From positions 1 to 64,000 of the forward strand of contig NZ_JACJPX010000004.1 of assembly GCF_014696315.1 (NCBI RefSeq): 64,000 nucleotides of DNA. The letters run 5' to 3'. The stretch is from Calothrix membranacea FACHB-236 (lineage in GTDB: Bacteria; Cyanobacteriota; Cyanobacteriia; Cyanobacteriales; Nostocaceae). The notes beneath the pieces were generated by a model. It did no database searches and had not been told where the DNA came from. It saw only the letters and a list, made by a program, of their open reading frames with translations. The translations under genes were made by a program, and so were the position numbers. Position 1 is the stretch's first letter, and each line of letters begins with the position of its first letter. This document shows positions 26,819 to 36,008 of the stretch, one piece after another.

Positions 26819-28345
26819 TTACAGATTCAAACCACCTTTCTGTAATTGTTTAAATGGATCTAAGATGAAATCTATCAGGCGGCGCTGACGTACAATTACC
26901 TCGGCTGTTGCTGTTTGACCAGGGGTTAAAGGAATACGTTTGTTACCTGCTTGGATATCAGATTGATTCAGAGAAATTTCCATTTCAAAAACTTCTATTT
27001 TACCTTGGGGAGTTTCCATCAATTTGGAATCTGGTGAAAGTCGGATAACTTTACCTGTAACTACTCCATAATCTTGGAATGGATAGGCATCAAACTTAAC
27101 TTTGACGGGCATTCCTACCTTCAAAAAACCACTTTCTTGGCTAGGAATATTAGCTTTCATGACAAACGGAATGCCTTGAGGAGAAATTCGGGCAATTGTT
27201 TCACCAGTTTGGACAAATCCTCCTGGCTTTTTAATCGGCATATTAAAAATTACACCATTAAGAGGTGATTTTACTAATCGTTGTGCCAATTGGATTTTGA
27301 TAGAAGTTATTTGGCTTCCAGTTTGGGCTATTTCTGATTTCAGGCTGGTAATTTGGGTTTGCATATCTTTCAGTTGTTCCTGATTTTTTAACAAAGCCAA
27401 TTTACCTGCATGGACTACAGTTTTATAACTATTTTGTTGTTCTTGTAGCCGCAATTTTGCTTGCTGAATATCTGCCTGGGCTTGACGCATTATTCCCTGA
27501 TAACGGTTTTTTTCTTCTTGAAAGCGTAACTTTGCTTGTTTGACATCTGATTCGCTTTGCTCGAATAGTCTTTCACTTTCATCAGCAATTTTTTCTAGTT
27601 CCACAACTTTAATCTGAGGCACTGCACCCTGGTTTCCTAATGGTCGATAACGTTGAATTTCTAATAAATCTCTTTGCCAACGACTGGTAGATAATTTATA
27701 GGCAGTCTGAGTAGAAATTTGGTTTTGTTCAGCCTGACTAACTAACGCTAGTTTCTCCAGTTTTTGTAAATTATAAGTACTCTGTCTCGCATCTAAATTT
27801 TGCTGTGCCTGATTAACTTGGGCAAGTTTTTCTAACTCTTGTGATTGATTTTGTTGTTCTTGTACACCAATTGCTAATCGTAATTGGTTTTTTAGTACTT
27901 CTAGTTGTGCTAGTCGATTTTTTAATCCTTCTAACTTTGCTTGTCCTTGTTGTAAATCAGTTTTTAGAACATTAGAATCTAGTTCTACGAGTAACTGGCC
28001 AGCTTTGACAGTTTCCCCTTCTTTCACCTTGACAGCAATAATATTGCCAGCAGCTTGAGAGTCTAATCTGAGAGTTTCACCTAATGGTTCAATACGACCT
28101 CTAGCGCTTCCTGTCTCATCAACTTGAGACAACATTGCCCAAGGTAAAGCGATCGCACTAAAAACCACCAGCAAATATAATAAGGATCTTGTCCAACGTC
28201 TGGGTAAGGCATCTAGTAGTTCTTCTGTACCGTAATGCCAATCGTGAGCATGATCTGCTATGGCATGATTGTCTTCGATGCTTGTTGATTTATTACTTGC
28301 TTGCTCAGTTAATATCGATGATGAATTACTAGCAGTATTAGGCAT
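26819..28345 (-). CDS. HlyD family periplasmic adaptor of a type I-like exporter
   Basis: The 508-residue protein has a cytoplasmic N-terminus, one transmembrane helix (about residues 54-72), and a biotinyl-lipoyl-like half (GRIEPLGETLRL, VKEGETVKAGQLLVELD). A long Gln/Leu/Lys coiled coil follows (about 120-350), then the second lipoyl half and a beta-barrel with a conserved-type PGQTATAEV segment. It bridges the ABC exporter to the outer membrane. A longer frame to 28471 overlaps the transporter stop; the ATG at 28345 gives a normal HlyD start and a 122-base spacing. Confidence 0.93.
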   Translation of the reverse strand: MPNTASNSSSILTEQASNKSTSIEDNHAIADHAHDWHYGTEELLDALPRRWTRSLLYLLVVFSAIALPWAMLSQVDETGSARGRIEPLGETLRLDSQAAGNIIAVKVKEGETVKAGQLLVELDSNVLKTDLQQGQAKLEGLKNRLAQLEVLKNQLRLAIGVQEQQNQSQELEKLAQVNQAQQNLDARQSTYNLQKLEKLALVSQAEQNQISTQTAYKLSTSRWQRDLLEIQRYRPLGNQGAVPQIKVVELEKIADESERLFEQSESDVKQAKLRFQEEKNRYQGIMRQAQADIQQAKLRLQEQQNSYKTVVHAGKLALLKNQEQLKDMQTQITSLKSEIAQTGSQITSIKIQLAQRLVKSPLNGVIFNMPIKKPGGFVQTGETIARISPQGIPFVMKANIPSQESGFLKVGMPVKVKFDAYPFQDYGVVTGKVIRLSPDSKLMETPQGKIEVFEMEISLNQSDIQAGNKRIPLTPGQTATAEVIVRQRRLIDFILDPFKQLQKGGLNL

Positions 28346-28467
28346 AGTAGAGTGGTGAGTTAGCTCAGATTTTCTGAAATAATAAACTGCTATTTTGCTT
28401 GTGTATTGGCGACAAAATTGCAGAAAAATTATGCTGAATATATGCACCAAAAAGTCTGACTTGGCAA

Positions 28468-31182
28468 TCAAACTGCTTGGGCAAGTTGTTGTTGATTTAG
28501 GTAGTAGTAATGACCTTTTTTAGCGATTAATTCGTCATGAGTACCGCTTTCTATTAATAAGCCGCGATCCAAGACCAAAATTAAATCAGCATTGCGAATT
28601 GTAGAGAGGCGGTGGGCAATAATTAAGCTAGTACGCCCGCATAATATTGTGTTTAAATTGTTCTGAATGATGCGTTCTGACTCTGCATCTAAATGACTGG
28701 TAGCTTCGTCAAAAATTAATAAGCGCGGATTACCTAATAAAGCACGTGCAATTGCTAGACGTTGGCGTTGTCCACCAGATAGCATTCCACCACCTTCTCC
28801 GATTTGGGTTTCGTAACCCATTGGTAATTGTTGAATAAATTCATCTGCACCAGCTAAACGCGCCGCTGCGATAATTTCTGCTAAAGAAGCTTCTGGAACG
28901 GCGATACTAATATTTTCGCGAATTGTACCGCCAAATAAAAACGTATCTTGATCGACAACACCAATTTGAGAACGTAGCGATCGCAACGCTAAACTATTGA
29001 CATCATGACCATCAATGAGAATTTTGCCGTCTGTGGGTGGATATAAACCTAAAATTAGTTTGGCTAGGGTGGTTTTTCCGGAACCGCTACGTCCTACCAA
29101 GGCTACTGTCTGTTCTGGTTGAATTTCAAAACTGAGGTTCTCTAGGACATTAATATCACTATCGGGATGATAGCGGAAGCTCATATTCTCAAAGCGAATA
29201 TGACCGCGGATTGCTGATAAAAATTGACGTGGTTGATGGTGTAAATCTTCTTCGGGTTCGGCTGCAAGTACATCATTAATTCGTTCTGTAGAAATAATTA
29301 CTTCTTGTAATTCATTCCAGAGAACTGTGAGACGTTGAAAGGGATTAATGACGTTACCTAACAACATATTGAAAGCAACTAATTGCCCAATTGTGAGTTG
29401 ATTTTGAATTACTAACCAAGCGCCAAACCAGAGTAATCCTGTAGTGGCTAAAGTTTCAATGGTCGAACTAAAAACTTGCATTCGGTTACCAATTACTTGA
29501 CCACCAAACATTTTTTTAGTCAAATTATTCAGTAATTCTTCCCAACGCCAGCGCACAGTTTGTTCAATTGCCATTGAGCGAATAGAACGAATACCTGTGA
29601 GAGATTGTATTAAATAACTATTCTCCTTAGCTAAAGCCTGAAAAACTTCTCGACTAATCCGGCGAAAAAAGGGTGTAGCAACCAGTGCCAAAATTAAAAA
29701 TGGTGGTACGATTGCCAGGGCTAGCAATGCCATTTGCCAGCTATACCAAAACATTAATCCTACATAGATAAATACTGTCAATAAATCCAAAATAATTGAC
29801 AGTGCTTCACCTGTAAGAAAACGCTGAATTTTCTGATTTTCTTGCACGCGAGAAACAATATCACCGACGTAGCGCGACTCAAAAAATGCTAAAGGTAAGC
29901 GGAATGTATGTTTAATAAAACCTACCATTAACGCTACACCGATGCGGTTAGCTGTGTGATCTAGTAAGTATTGTCTGAGTCCGTTGAGGGCGACACGGAA
30001 TAAACCAAAAATCACCAAACCGCAACCTACAGCAGTTAAGGTGAGAGTGCTACCTTGAACAATTACTCTATCCAAAAGTAATTGAGTAAATAGAGGTGTA
30101 ATTAATCCAAATAACTGGATAAATACAGAGGCGATAAAAACTTCTAGTAAGACTAACCAATGAGGTTTAACTAACTCAAATAACTGCCAAAATGGTGTAT
30201 TAGCTTCTTCGCTTTCTTTGAAGAGGGCGGTAGGTTGCAATAATAAAGCATAACCAGTCCACCCAGATTGAAATTGAGTATGGGTAAGGGTACGTTGACC
30301 GATCGCCGGATCGCCCACAATTACCTGTTTTTTGGTAACCTCATAAACGACAATATAATGATTACCTTCCCAATGGGCGATCGCAGGTAGTGGTTGTTGA
30401 GCTAATTTATCTAGGCTAGCTTTAACTGGACGGCTAGCAAAACCAATACTTTCAGCGGCTGTGGCTAAACCTCGCAGTGAAACCCCGACGCGGTTGACGT
30501 TAGCTAACTCTCGCAATCTATTGATACTAAAGCGTTTACCCCAATAGCGCCCTAGCATAACTAAGCAAGCTACACCACAATCAGTAGCGCTTTGTTGTTC
30601 AAAGAAAGGATAGCGTTTAGTTAGCTGTGCCCATAAATGTCTGGCTTTGGTGTGAGGCGTGGGGAAATAAGCCCGTTGTTGCTGCTTTTTTGGGGTGGAT
30701 TGTGTGGGAAACGGGATAACATTGGGAATGGAAGATTGGCGATTATCTTGATGTTCCTGGGAATTAGACAACTGTGCCAATTGCTTTGCACGGGCTAAAA
30801 GGCGATCGCAGATTTTGGGATATTTAGCCATCAAAGTCTGCAATATCTCTATGTTGAGATAACAGAGTTTTAAATTTGTTGAAGCCCTCGCCGCATAAAA
30901 GCTCAAGTTTTCTTTAGTAAATAAAGTGATTTCACCAAATGATGACCCAGCTGCAAGAGTAGAAATTAAGTTACCATCAATATTTAGTAATCTGACTTTA
31001 CCCGTCAAGACTAAGTAAATTCCAGCTTGAGCATCTTTTGATTGCCAAAATAGTTTTGCTACGGCTGGTTCCACAATTTCAATTTTTGTCCAGCAAGTCT
31101 GCAATTCTCTCTCTGTTAGCTTTTCACCCAAATTATGATTTAGTAATTGACCTAATTGTTCTTGAGAAAAATTTGTTGTCAT
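28468..31182 (-). CDS. ABC exporter with cyclic-nucleotide-binding-like and C39 peptidase domains
   Basis: This 904-residue fusion has four parts. Residues of about 30-150 form a cNMP-binding-like domain (GIYLVLTGKVRLL, GSSFGEITLF). Residues of about 195-320 form a C39 double-glycine peptidase with catalytic C202 in SATDCGVAC, the His in WEGNHYIVVY and the Asp in VGDPAIG. A six-helix exporter domain spans about 340-620. The nucleotide-binding domain has GRSGSGKTT, LSGGQRQRLAIARA and LLIFDEATSHLD. It should cleave GG leaders and export the product using ATP. A regulatory ligand for the N-terminal domain is possible but unproven. The gene starts 21 bases after the HTH gene. Confidence 0.96.
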   Translation of the reverse strand: MTTNFSQEQLGQLLNHNLGEKLTERELQTCWTKIEIVEPAVAKLFWQSKDAQAGIYLVLTGKVRLLNIDGNLISTLAAGSSFGEITLFTKENLSFYAARASTNLKLCYLNIEILQTLMAKYPKICDRLLARAKQLAQLSNSQEHQDNRQSSIPNVIPFPTQSTPKKQQQRAYFPTPHTKARHLWAQLTKRYPFFEQQSATDCGVACLVMLGRYWGKRFSINRLRELANVNRVGVSLRGLATAAESIGFASRPVKASLDKLAQQPLPAIAHWEGNHYIVVYEVTKKQVIVGDPAIGQRTLTHTQFQSGWTGYALLLQPTALFKESEEANTPFWQLFELVKPHWLVLLEVFIASVFIQLFGLITPLFTQLLLDRVIVQGSTLTLTAVGCGLVIFGLFRVALNGLRQYLLDHTANRIGVALMVGFIKHTFRLPLAFFESRYVGDIVSRVQENQKIQRFLTGEALSIILDLLTVFIYVGLMFWYSWQMALLALAIVPPFLILALVATPFFRRISREVFQALAKENSYLIQSLTGIRSIRSMAIEQTVRWRWEELLNNLTKKMFGGQVIGNRMQVFSSTIETLATTGLLWFGAWLVIQNQLTIGQLVAFNMLLGNVINPFQRLTVLWNELQEVIISTERINDVLAAEPEEDLHHQPRQFLSAIRGHIRFENMSFRYHPDSDINVLENLSFEIQPEQTVALVGRSGSGKTTLAKLILGLYPPTDGKILIDGHDVNSLALRSLRSQIGVVDQDTFLFGGTIRENISIAVPEASLAEIIAAARLAGADEFIQQLPMGYETQIGEGGGMLSGGQRQRLAIARALLGNPRLLIFDEATSHLDAESERIIQNNLNTILCGRTSLIIAHRLSTIRNADLILVLDRGLLIESGTHDELIAKKGHYYYLNQQQLAQAV

Positions 31183-31203
31183 TCTTGTTTTGATATTCCA
31201 AAT

Positions 31204-31827
31204 TTATCTATTAATGTGAACTAGATTGAATGATTGATATATATGAGCATCACTATGAGATTGTAAGTCACTGATTCTCACACCAGTAGCCTTGAGTTCT
31301 TGAGAATCTACTTTTTTAGATAAGCGTTGTTTTTGAGTAGCTAAACCCATATCTTTGAGTAAGCGATTAATGTGGCGATTGCTAATCTCAATGCCAAATT
31401 CAGTAGCCAAATGTTTGCTTAACCATTGAGATGTCCAACTACTAAATGCATAACCATAATTGCGGGGGCTATGACTGAGCAATTCTTTTAATCTGGCTAT
31501 ATATTGTTGATTTACTGTTTTTGGTCTACCGATTGGTTTTTGTTGCCATTGCTCCGCTAAACCTGCTTTGGCAATAGTAATCCAGTAACGTGCCATTTCC
31601 TGAGAACAACCTAAAAGCTGGCAAATTTCTGTTTGGGATTTGCCCATATCTGCCAACAGCATAATTTCTAATCTCTTACGATATTCTGGTTGCAGATTCG
31701 CTTGTAAATTTTTTAATAAATGCTGATGTTGTTCGGGTGTGAAAAACTTATTTCCCGGATTTTCAAATTTATTTTGTGACATCCAATTTACCGCTAAATC
31801 TAAATAATGTCCCAATACATCTACCAT
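31204..31827 (-). CDS. Helix-turn-helix protein resembling the N-terminus of IS630-type transposases
   Basis: The 207-residue product contains two DNA-binding units. A helix-turn-helix lies near residues 60-95 (KSQTEICQLLGCSQEMARYWI), and a winged-helix segment near 115-160 (SQWLSKHLATEFGIEISNRH). These resemble the N-terminal region of IS630/Tc1-type transposases, but no DDE catalytic domain follows and the frame ends in a short polar tail. It is the first gene of the exporter operon (21 bases to the next start). Inference: a domesticated transposase DNA-binding module acting as the local regulator. ATG at 31827 is preferred over the start at 31851. Confidence 0.75.
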   Translation of the reverse strand: MVDVLGHYLDLAVNWMSQNKFENPGNKFFTPEQHQHLLKNLQANLQPEYRKRLEIMLLADMGKSQTEICQLLGCSQEMARYWITIAKAGLAEQWQQKPIGRPKTVNQQYIARLKELLSHSPRNYGYAFSSWTSQWLSKHLATEFGIEISNRHINRLLKDMGLATQKQRLSKKVDSQELKATGVRISDLQSHSDAHIYQSFNLVHINR

Positions 31828-31851
31828 TGTGCTGTCCTGAAGATTGCACAA

Positions 31852-32882
31852 ACTATTGAGAAATACTCAAACTTTTTTATCTCATTTACCTCTGAAAATC
31901 TACTCTCTCTATTGATGAATCGATTACTTTATGAGACAAGATTGTAAACTCGCTTTTTTACAAGAGTAAGCACAGCGTCTCACAGAGAAAAACGCCAAGA
32001 GGAGAAGGTAATCATTCAGTAAAATTTCATATAAAATTGGTATAAGAAATAATTAACTGTCAATAATTATCTCTGTTAATTTATGCCATTGTTCAACAAC
32101 AAATAGGAACACTAGGACGTAAAAATTACAACATAGCAGTTATGTTTAACTGTCATGCTGGGTAGTTGTAGATGCTCAACCCATATTCTTTTTTGGTCAA
32201 CAGATTTATGTAATTAGTAGCTATCTGAAAACCAGTTAATTGTGGTAGCAACAAAGCATCAAACTGTGTATTCACGCACTATATTGTTGTAGTCTCTCAT
32301 CTGAAAGAATGTCAAGCCTGAATTGCATGAAAAATCTGATTTTTAACGATTATTTCTGTTAATTGAACAAATTTATAGCCATCAAAGTCCTGAAAATAGG
32401 CAGTGATATTTGTGCATCTATCTAAAGATAGATATTAAATTAAAATATTGTATGTATTAATTTAGACTGAATTTTTGTGCAGAAAAATCTGCAATATTTT
32501 TGGAAATTTTAGCTGCAAGTTCTTGTGAATTGTAACTTACAAAAGTTAGCTTGATGCAGAATTAAGGTGACAACTAAGCTGATTAATGAGCGAAGAATCA
32601 GATAAAAAATCACTTTAAAATAATTTGCATACTTAATTTAGAAATTTAAATAGCAGAAACATAGCCAAATTAAAAACAAAAATTAAAACATAATTTAATT
32701 TACCTAATTAATTTATATTTTCAATACATACATTATTTAGAAGGACACAAATACTTCTGTGTCCTTAACCATCTGTTGCCATCACCAGAAACATAACCGT
32801 ATAATTGCTAGCTCTGAGATAATTGATTTCATGGTCTTTCCTGACAACAGCGCTGAATACACACGAAAATATTATTTCGGGT
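31852..32882. other. Gene-free 1-kb AT-rich region
   Basis: No ORF with coding character was found on the plus strand, where only frames of under 25 codons start with ATG. AAGGACACA (32741-32749) pairs with TGTGTCCTT (32758-32766) as a hairpin without a T-run. The region should contain the promoter of the exporter operon at its left end. It could carry regulatory RNA, but I have no positive evidence. Confidence 0.5.
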
Positions 32883-33788
32883 TTAATTGAGTAAAAAAGG
32901 GAGTACGGCTTCGAGAACTTCTGCGGGGTATTCTTCATGTAAACCTAAAGAACCAGGAAGCACAACGTTAGTTACTCCAGGTAACGCCGCCATTGCTTGC
33001 ATTTCGGCTGTTGATTTGGGCGGGCCAGATTCGGAAATTATCATCATTAGTGGCACAGAAAGCGATTGCATCAATGCCAGAAACTCAGATTGCTCGTGTA
33101 CTGCATCGATGTTACCAGTCACAAAGGCCGCAGATGCAAATCGCGCTCCTGGTTTTTGAGTGGTTTGCCATTTCTTTTCCATGAAATGAGGAGTCAGTCT
33201 CGCCGGATCAACGAAGACATGGCGACGGTACATAAAATTTAAAAAAGATGGCAGAGTATTAAGTTTGTAGAGGAATTGACCCACAATAGGCGATCGCACT
33301 AATCCTCTCACCATCCCTGCAATTTGAGGATTTGCCCCCATTGTAGGTAAAGGCCCGCGCCAAGTGGGAGCCACCAACACAATTTTGGCAAAAGCAGTCG
33401 GCTGTTTGACAGCTAATTGCAACACATAAGTAGCAGCATGACCAGCAGCTAACACATTAATTGCTGTGTTAAATACAGAGTTAACAAAATCTGCTAAAAA
33501 TTGCTGATATAACTCTGGACGGTAATCTAAGCTGGGGCGAGAAGATTCGCCAAAACCAGGCCAATCTACAGCGACAACTTGAAAATGGGGTGCTAATAAC
33601 CTCGCTAATTCACCCATTTCTTCACGAGTGGAAACACTGCTGAAAGCTGGGAGTAGCAAAAGTGGCGTACCTTGTCCCAGGGTTTCGTAAACCACCCGCA
33701 AAGATTGGTTTTCCCAATTCCAGAGAAATTCTTTAACTACTCCACCAAATCCAACAGCGTTATCAGTTGATAATAAATTGGTAGACAT
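32883..33788 (-). CDS. Alpha/beta hydrolase-fold protein lacking the nucleophile serine
   Basis: The 301-residue protein has the hydrolase fold: an oxyanion region near LLLLPAFSSVSTREE, DWPGFGESSRP after strand 4, and a late His in GSLGLHEEYP. At the nucleophile elbow, where GHSxG is expected, it has G116-H117-A118-A119-T120, so both the serine and the second glycine are replaced. It is therefore probably not a serine hydrolase; it may bind a ligand or partner, or use another chemistry. Its gene begins 24 bases after sufE ends, suggesting joint transcription, though a functional link is unproven. Confidence 0.85.
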   Translation of the reverse strand: MSTNLLSTDNAVGFGGVVKEFLWNWENQSLRVVYETLGQGTPLLLLPAFSSVSTREEMGELARLLAPHFQVVAVDWPGFGESSRPSLDYRPELYQQFLADFVNSVFNTAINVLAAGHAATYVLQLAVKQPTAFAKIVLVAPTWRGPLPTMGANPQIAGMVRGLVRSPIVGQFLYKLNTLPSFLNFMYRRHVFVDPARLTPHFMEKKWQTTQKPGARFASAAFVTGNIDAVHEQSEFLALMQSLSVPLMMIISESGPPKSTAEMQAMAALPGVTNVVLPGSLGLHEEYPAEVLEAVLPFLLN

Positions 33789-33812
33789 GAGTTTTTACTC
33801 GGCACTCAGTAT

Positions 33813-34247
33813 TTATTCTTCTAACTTACATTCCAGCGCTTTTTTTTGCATAGTTTTAAAAATATTATAAAAACCGTTAGCGCGGGAAGGTGTGAGGCTA
33901 ACATTTAAACCAGTGTCTTGAATAAAATCTGGTGTTAGTTGGACAATTTCTGTAGGAGATAAGCCATTTAACCCTTCAATTAATAGTGCTACTAAGCCCT
34001 TAGTTAATTGAGAATCCGAATCTCCTTGATATTTAACTTTCCCATCCTCCAAGCTGGCGGTGACATAAACCTGAGAAACGCAACCAGGTACTTTATTTTC
34101 TGCTACCTTGTCAGCTTCTGGGAACTCTGGCAACTTTTGAGCATACCAGATGAGCTGTTCATAGCGCCGCTTTGGGTCAGAAGCGCGTTGAAAGCGTTGC
34201 ACAATTTTAGCAAGAGCAGGTGGTAAAGAGTTTGTAGAAGAAGACAT
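33813..34247 (-). CDS. sufE: Cysteine desulfuration protein SufE
   Basis: SufE (144 aa) accepts persulfide sulfur from the cysteine desulfurase SufS and passes it to the SufBCD scaffold for Fe-S cluster assembly. The acceptor cysteine is C56 in VPGCVSQVYV. The N-terminal IVQRFQRASDPKRRYEQLIWY segment and the loop GDSDSQLTKGLVALL are typical. Length is normal and the start is ATG at 34247. Confidence 0.95.
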   Translation of the reverse strand: MSSSTNSLPPALAKIVQRFQRASDPKRRYEQLIWYAQKLPEFPEADKVAENKVPGCVSQVYVTASLEDGKVKYQGDSDSQLTKGLVALLIEGLNGLSPTEIVQLTPDFIQDTGLNVSLTPSRANGFYNIFKTMQKKALECKLEE

Positions 34248-34375
34248 AAAAGCAGCTGCAAATAAATCAGTCTTCTCTTGAGTGTAAATTATCTAGAGTG
34301 CGATCGCGTTTATCATGAGCATTTGCCAAAACTTGCTTTTCCCATTCCCCTTTTACCTTTTCCCCCTTCACCTAT

Positions 34376-35038
34376 CTATTCTGCAAACATTTGCACTGCA
34401 TAAATCCGCCCATCTACACCAGTTGCAATTCCATAACCAAATTTGGTGTATTGAACAGCGAGAAGATTTTCTCGATGTCCATTGCTGTACATCCAACCAC
34501 GTTGGAATCTTTCGGCTTCGCCGTAGGTTAAGCCAAAACCCTGTGTATTGCTTTGTAGAATATTTTCAGCAACCCCTTTACCGCGAGTACCACCCAGTGC
34601 AAGATAGCGATCGCGCGGACGTTTACCTTCAGGAGAGATATGACTAAAATAATTGCGCGCTAGCATATCTTCTGCATGACGTTGGGCTACTAGGGAAAGA
34701 ATTGTATCTTGGCGCAAAGTTGGTAAATAATTTAAATCGCGATCGCGATTTACTAGTTCTAGGGCAAATTTTCTGATTTCTAGGAGAGAACGCAACTGTT
34801 CAGCATTCCAGATTGTAGCTTTTGGCTTACCTATGTTCCAGTCTGCCCCACCATCACCATTGTAAAGACCCGCAGCTAAAACTTTTTCTAATGAGAGTTC
34901 ACTCCAGAAATAGTTAATATCTAACGGCTGTCCTCGTAAAGCCTGGTTAACAAAATGGAAAGTTGGTCTGGAAATAATTAGCGCTGTAAATAAAAGAAAA
35001 TATCGCCACCAAATATCAACTTTGCTTCTTGTCCTCAT
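34376..35038 (-). CDS. CAP (SCP/PR-1) domain protein, membrane-anchored or secreted
   Basis: The 220-residue protein starts with a basic stretch and one hydrophobic helix (about residues 12-27), an uncleaved anchor or signal. The C-terminal CAP domain (about 90-220) has the family motifs AQRHAEDMLARNYFSHISPEG, GVAENIL, and WMYSNGHRENLLA, including the His/Glu residues that line the CAP cavity. It is expected to act outside the cytoplasmic membrane. The molecular role of bacterial CAP proteins is largely unknown. Confidence 0.9.
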   Translation of the reverse strand: MRTRSKVDIWWRYFLLFTALIISRPTFHFVNQALRGQPLDINYFWSELSLEKVLAAGLYNGDGGADWNIGKPKATIWNAEQLRSLLEIRKFALELVNRDRDLNYLPTLRQDTILSLVAQRHAEDMLARNYFSHISPEGKRPRDRYLALGGTRGKGVAENILQSNTQGFGLTYGEAERFQRGWMYSNGHRENLLAVQYTKFGYGIATGVDGRIYAVQMFAE

Positions 35039-35249
35039 TTTTACTTATTCACGCTTTGGGGATGCACAAATTACTGCATAACTACAGTGGCATAATGACT
35101 AATTTGCCGCCAGCTAGTCAGCAGTATTACTGATATTTTGCCAGAAAAGCTTGTCATAGGGAATGCTTGCGATCGCTCTTGACGATTTTTGACTGGGCTG
35201 AGTTAAGGTATAGGTCGTAACTTTAATTACCGAAAACCTTACTGTGAAT

Positions 35250-35918
35250 ATGCAGTTCAAGAACATCCTGGTAGCATCTTCTCTGTTGATTACTAGCTTT
35301 GCTATTCCTAACGCCGTTAGCGCCCAAAATCGCGGAACTCCCGGCCAGTTTGATTTTTACGTACTGACTTTATCATGGTCACCAGATTACTGTGCCAAAA
35401 ATGGCGATCGCGATCCACAGCAGTGCAAAGCAGGTAAAAAACTTGGTTTTGTATTACATGGTTTGTGGCCCCAATACCAAAAGGGTTATCCAGCTAATTG
35501 TTCCTCGGAAAAATTACCGAAAAAATTAAAGCAAGAGTTTGCGGGTTTGTTTCCCAGTGCAAAACTTTATGACCATGAATGGGAAAAACATGGTACTTGT
35601 TCGGGTAAAACTCCTAAAGAATATTTAAAATTATCAAAACAGTTAAAAAATTCTGTGGCGATTCCTACAGCTTATAATCGTCCAAGCAAACCTTTCCGCA
35701 CTACTATTGATGGATTACAAAATGCATTTGCTAGTGCTAATCCAGAATTAAATACTAATGCTATAGCGCCTTATTGTTCTGGTTCCGGAAGATTTTTACA
35801 AGAAGTATTCTTTTGCTACTCTAAAGACGGTCAACCTGGTGTTTGTAGTGAAGAAGTTCTCAAACGGTCTCGCACCAGCTGTGGACAAGCAGATTTTTTG
35901 GTGAGAAATGTTAGGTAG
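35250..35918 (+). CDS. Secreted ribonuclease T2
   Basis: The 222-residue enzyme has a Sec signal peptide (cleavage near VSAQ). The two active-site segments are intact: GFVLHGLWPQ (CAS1, catalytic His) and HEWEKHGTCSG (CAS2, Glu and His). Several cysteines fit the family's disulphides. RNase T2 enzymes cut RNA through 2',3'-cyclic phosphates and here probably scavenge RNA outside the cell or in the periplasm. ATG at 35250 is used; a GTG two codons upstream is possible. Confidence 0.95.
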   Translation: MQFKNILVASSLLITSFAIPNAVSAQNRGTPGQFDFYVLTLSWSPDYCAKNGDRDPQQCKAGKKLGFVLHGLWPQYQKGYPANCSSEKLPKKLKQEFAGLFPSAKLYDHEWEKHGTCSGKTPKEYLKLSKQLKNSVAIPTAYNRPSKPFRTTIDGLQNAFASANPELNTNAIAPYCSGSGRFLQEVFFCYSKDGQPGVCSEEVLKRSRTSCGQADFLVRNVR

Positions 35919-35963
35919 TCAAGAGTCAAGGGTCAAGCGTCTAGCATTTCTTGACTCTTGACT
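35917..35963 (+). terminator. 14-bp inverted repeat, probable terminator
   Basis: AGTCAAGAGTCAAG (35917-35930) and its exact complement (35950-35963) enclose 19 bases. The left arm begins within the RNase T2 stop codon. No T-run follows, so termination strength is uncertain; the sequence belongs to the GTCAAGGGTCAAG-type repeats seen elsewhere in the window. Confidence 0.55.
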
Positions 35964-36008
35964 GATTATGATATGCTCCAGTGTGAAGGTTAACTATTAG
36001 CATTAGCC

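Noticed and set aside
31852-32882. Search for a second GG-leader peptide in the 1-kb gap beside the regulator
   Set aside because: Only very short plus-strand ATG frames were found, none with a GG leader.
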